The notes under the pieces: generated by a model
What the model was told of the DNA's origin: nothing
The model's input: the letters and a program-made list of their open reading frames with translations, nothing else
Database searches by the model: none
Position numbers and translations under genes: made by a program
Origin: Afipia birgiae 34632
GTDB taxonomy: Bacteria; Pseudomonadota; Alphaproteobacteria; Rhizobiales; Xanthobacteraceae
Direction: 5' to 3'
Length of the DNA stretch: 64,000 bases
NCBI RefSeq assembly: GCF_000308295.2
Contig: NZ_HG326652.1
Span: 1,453,982 to 1,517,981 of the forward strand
Shown here: positions 62,475 through 64,000 of the stretch, one piece after another
Position numbering within the stretch: the stretch's first letter is position 1
Layout: each line of letters opens with the position of its first letter

Positions 62475-62957
62475 TTAGTGCAACTTTTTCTGAGCGATTT
62501 GTTCCCCGGCAACTACGCCGATGTTGGGGACACACTTCTTCCAGCCGTCGCCCATGCTCCTGAAAGCGGTATCGTTCCTCGGGAGCACGAAGCCGGAATG
62601 GACAACGCGAAGGCGCGTTCCATTTTCAACTTTCGACAGTGTGAAGGTCGCGACCGTGTCCAGCACCGCACCATATCCGGCGTTGTCCCTGTGTCCGCTT
62701 TTCCAGGCATAGGCGAGCCGCTCGTTCGGCACGGCTTCCAGCACCTCGCAATGAATGACACCGTCCCACGCACCGGCCGGCGTCGTCTGAAACGTAAAGC
62801 GCTTGCCCTTCACAGCCTCGAATCCGGTCGGCGTCATCAGCCATCGGCCGATCAGTTCGCCCGTTGTCAACGCCTTCCAGATCGTCTCCGGCGCATGTGG
62901 CAAGACTTCGTCGACAACGATGTCTTGCGTGTCGGATTTCAACGCGGCGTCGCTCAT
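62475..62957 (-). CDS. SRPBCC protein (second ArsR-linked pair)
   Basis: Start MSDAALKSDTQDIVVDEVLPHAPETIWKALTTGELIGRWLMTPTGF overlaps the upstream ArsR stop (ATGA, 62957-62954). The 160-aa protein has the SRPBCC pattern with KRFTFQTTPAGAWDGVIHCEVLEAVPNERLAYAWKS and TRLRVVHSGFVLPRNDTAFRSMGDGWKKC. The C-terminal part ends KKLH with no further domain. Same genetic design as at 55072-55892 but the sequences are clearly different. Ligand unknown. Confidence 0.9.
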   Translation of the reverse strand: MSDAALKSDTQDIVVDEVLPHAPETIWKALTTGELIGRWLMTPTGFEAVKGKRFTFQTTPAGAWDGVIHCEVLEAVPNERLAYAWKSGHRDNAGYGAVLDTVATFTLSKVENGTRLRVVHSGFVLPRNDTAFRSMGDGWKKCVPNIGVVAGEQIAQKKLH

Positions 62958-63283
62958 GGATCGATCTCCTTGAGAAGGGTTCTGAGATTGGCGAACCGCT
63001 CGCGCCAAAAGACGCCGTAGTGGCTCATCCAGTCGACAAGCGGCGCAAGGCCCTCGGGCTCCGCGCGATAGAACACCTTGCGGCCTTCGGGGCGCTCGGC
63101 GACCAGGCCTGCCTGCTTCAATGACTTGAGGTGCTGGGAGATGGCGCCCTGCGTGACGCCGCTCCCCTTCGTCAGTTCCGCTACAGTGATCTCGTCGGAA
63201 CCGACAATCCGCTCGAACACGGCGCGCCGCGTGGGGTCGGCAAGCGTGCGCATGACGGCGTCGATGGTGTGTGTCTGCATCAT
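62954..63283 (-). CDS. ArsR-family regulator (second pair)
   Basis: A 109-aa winged-helix repressor: VMRTLADPTRRAVFERIVGSDEITVAELTKGSGVTQGAISQHLKSLKQAGLVAERPEGRKVFYRAEPEGLAPLVDWMSHYGVFWRERFANL. No Cys for metal sensing. The N-terminal MMQTHT gives two adjacent ATG starts; no strong ribosome-binding site precedes them. Directly upstream is an AT-rich region of ATTAG/CTAAT boxes, a likely operator. It overlaps the SRPBCC gene by 4 bases. Confidence 0.92.
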   Translation of the reverse strand: MMQTHTIDAVMRTLADPTRRAVFERIVGSDEITVAELTKGSGVTQGAISQHLKSLKQAGLVAERPEGRKVFYRAEPEGLAPLVDWMSHYGVFWRERFANLRTLLKEIDP

Positions 63284-63292
63284 GCAAACACG

Positions 63293-63325
63293 TTAGTCAT
63301 TACTAATTCATTAGTCAATGCTAAT
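63293..63325. promoter_or_regulatory. Repeated ATTAG/CTAAT boxes before the second ArsR operon
   Basis: TTAGTCAT-TACTAAT and ATTAG-TCAATG-CTAAT form overlapping inverted pairs within 33 bases, starting 10 bases upstream of the ArsR start. The AT-rich character differs from surrounding DNA. Likely overlaps promoter and operator. Confidence 0.5.
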
Positions 63326-63372
63326 TATTCAACTTTGATCTCTTCTCTGAGCTCGGACACCGATGGTTGCGG

Positions 63373-64000
63373 TCAAACATCCTCATCGAGGATGGACCGT
63401 CCGCTCAATCGAAAGGATGGTAGCGCCAGAAGCCTGACAGCCATGCTGATCGCAAAGCTGGCATCGTTTAGTAGGTGGTGCCCTGCTGCGCGCTGTGAGT
63501 TTAGGACTCGTCGCGATAGATTTTGCGGATCGCTAATATTCCGGTAATGCGAAAGTGGATTCCGGAAATCCATGAGGCGTCGAAGGTCCGCGGCATCCGC
63601 CTCAGTAATGGTCTGATGAAAAATACAGCGTTCGAGTGTGTCTTTGAACTTGATGCGATGAGGAAGAGGCTCGCCACCGAGCATTAGTTCAAGATGGGCA
63701 GCAAGAAGATGTTCTGCGAGGCCTTGGCATAACATCACAGTTGCTATGTAGTTTCCGTGGACAAAGCTGGTTCGAGCTTCGCTCCACGCGTTGTATGTCG
63801 TTTCCCCGCCGGGCATAAGCGTTCCACCCGGGCCAAGGGCAGCGGAAAGATCTGTTAGCTGACGAAACCGAGCTAACCTACCAGGCAGGTCGTCATGCAG
63901 ATCGGCCAGCAGCAAGCGGAGCAGGTCGACGTCATTGATGTCGTCGAAGATATCCGTTTGGTGAGGTTCGCCGCCTATTCCCACTCGATTGTTTTTGTCC
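63373..64000 (-). CDS. HEPN-like protein, 5'-truncated by the window edge
   Basis: The frame is open through the window edge on the minus strand, with a possible GTG at 63984 but readable codons beyond it, so the true start is probably outside. The visible 203+ residues are mostly helical: NYIATVMLCQGLAEHLLAAHLELMLGG, then a RNPLSH motif (Arg-x4-His) of the kind that marks HEPN domains. HEPN proteins are often RNases, but many are not. No nucleotidyltransferase partner is visible. The call rests on the one motif. Confidence 0.5.
   Translation of the reverse strand, partial: DKNNRVGIGGEPHQTDIFDDINDVDLLRLLLADLHDDLPGRLARFRQLTDLSAALGPGGTLMPGGETTYNAWSEARTSFVHGNYIATVMLCQGLAEHLLAAHLELMLGGEPLPHRIKFKDTLERCIFHQTITEADAADLRRLMDFRNPLSHYRNISDPQNLSRRVLNSQRAAGHHLLNDASFAISMAVRLLALPSFRLSGRSILDEDV

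Overview
The window reads as a stretch of chromosome from an alphaproteobacterium of the Nitrobacteraceae (the Bradyrhizobium / Rhodopseudomonas / Nitrobacter / Afipia group). Evidence: GC-rich housekeeping genes with alphaproteobacterial features (permuted two-piece tmRNA, fabD-fabG-acpP-fabF-mltG-yicC-gmk order, DUF2232 gene between rpsR and rplI), an Omp25/Omp31-type surface protein, a PAS_5-type protein, and dispersed palindromic intergenic repeats of the kind common in this family. The species cannot be fixed from the sequence alone. There is no prophage, insertion sequence, CRISPR array or rRNA operon.

Layout. 1-10.7 kb: end of a membrane protein gene, then on the minus strand the fatty-acid synthesis and envelope set gmk, yicC, mltG, fabF, acpP, fabG and fabD, with ssrA (tmRNA) downstream of fabD and an isolated ethanolamine ammonia-lyase pair eutBC between fabG and ssrA. 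10.9-13.1 kb: two tiny membrane proteins and a TetR-desaturase operon with a perfect palindromic operator. 13.3-15.9 kb: rpsF-rpsR behind a leader that hides the rpsF ribosome-binding site, then a DUF2232 membrane protein and rplI. 16-20.6 kb: a TetR-thioesterase pair, two exported heme- or Cys-containing proteins, cfa and a rhodanese. 20.8-21.0 kb: two tandem tRNA-like sequences, both abnormal in the anticodon region, followed by a terminator. 21.3-30.3 kb: dnaB, alr, a CnbZ-like protein with a 25-residue membrane peptide, an NHL-repeat protein, radA, cvpA and purF.

30.3-44.6 kb: a GNAT-methyltransferase fusion, an SDR, a Spy-like exported protein, der with a YfgM-like partner, an AraC remnant, an Omp25-like protein, panB, a NnrU-family gene, a TctC-type binding protein and prfC. 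44.6-51.5 kb: a guanidine exporter behind a guanidine-II-like leader, a Pit phosphate transporter with its DUF47 partner and a Pho-box-like site, and a five-gene branched-chain amino-acid type ABC transporter (livGFKHM). 51.8-64 kb: PAS protein, dctA, yffB, 2'-5' RNA ligase family gene, an ArsR-SRPBCC operon, dsbB, ilvD with a divergent LysR gene, a second ArsR-SRPBCC operon followed by DUF899, a small membrane protein and DUF411, and a 5'-truncated HEPN-like gene at the edge.

Most genes are core metabolism. The least ordinary signals are in the RNA and regulatory layer: the paired abnormal tRNA-like genes, the variant guanidine-II leader, the rpsF leader, the operator palindromes next to local regulators, and a palindromic repeat family whose two copies have exchanged loop modules. 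I found no convincing new defence or mobile system. No similarity search, covariance model or folding calculation was run; family names come from motifs read by eye, and residue ranges are approximate.
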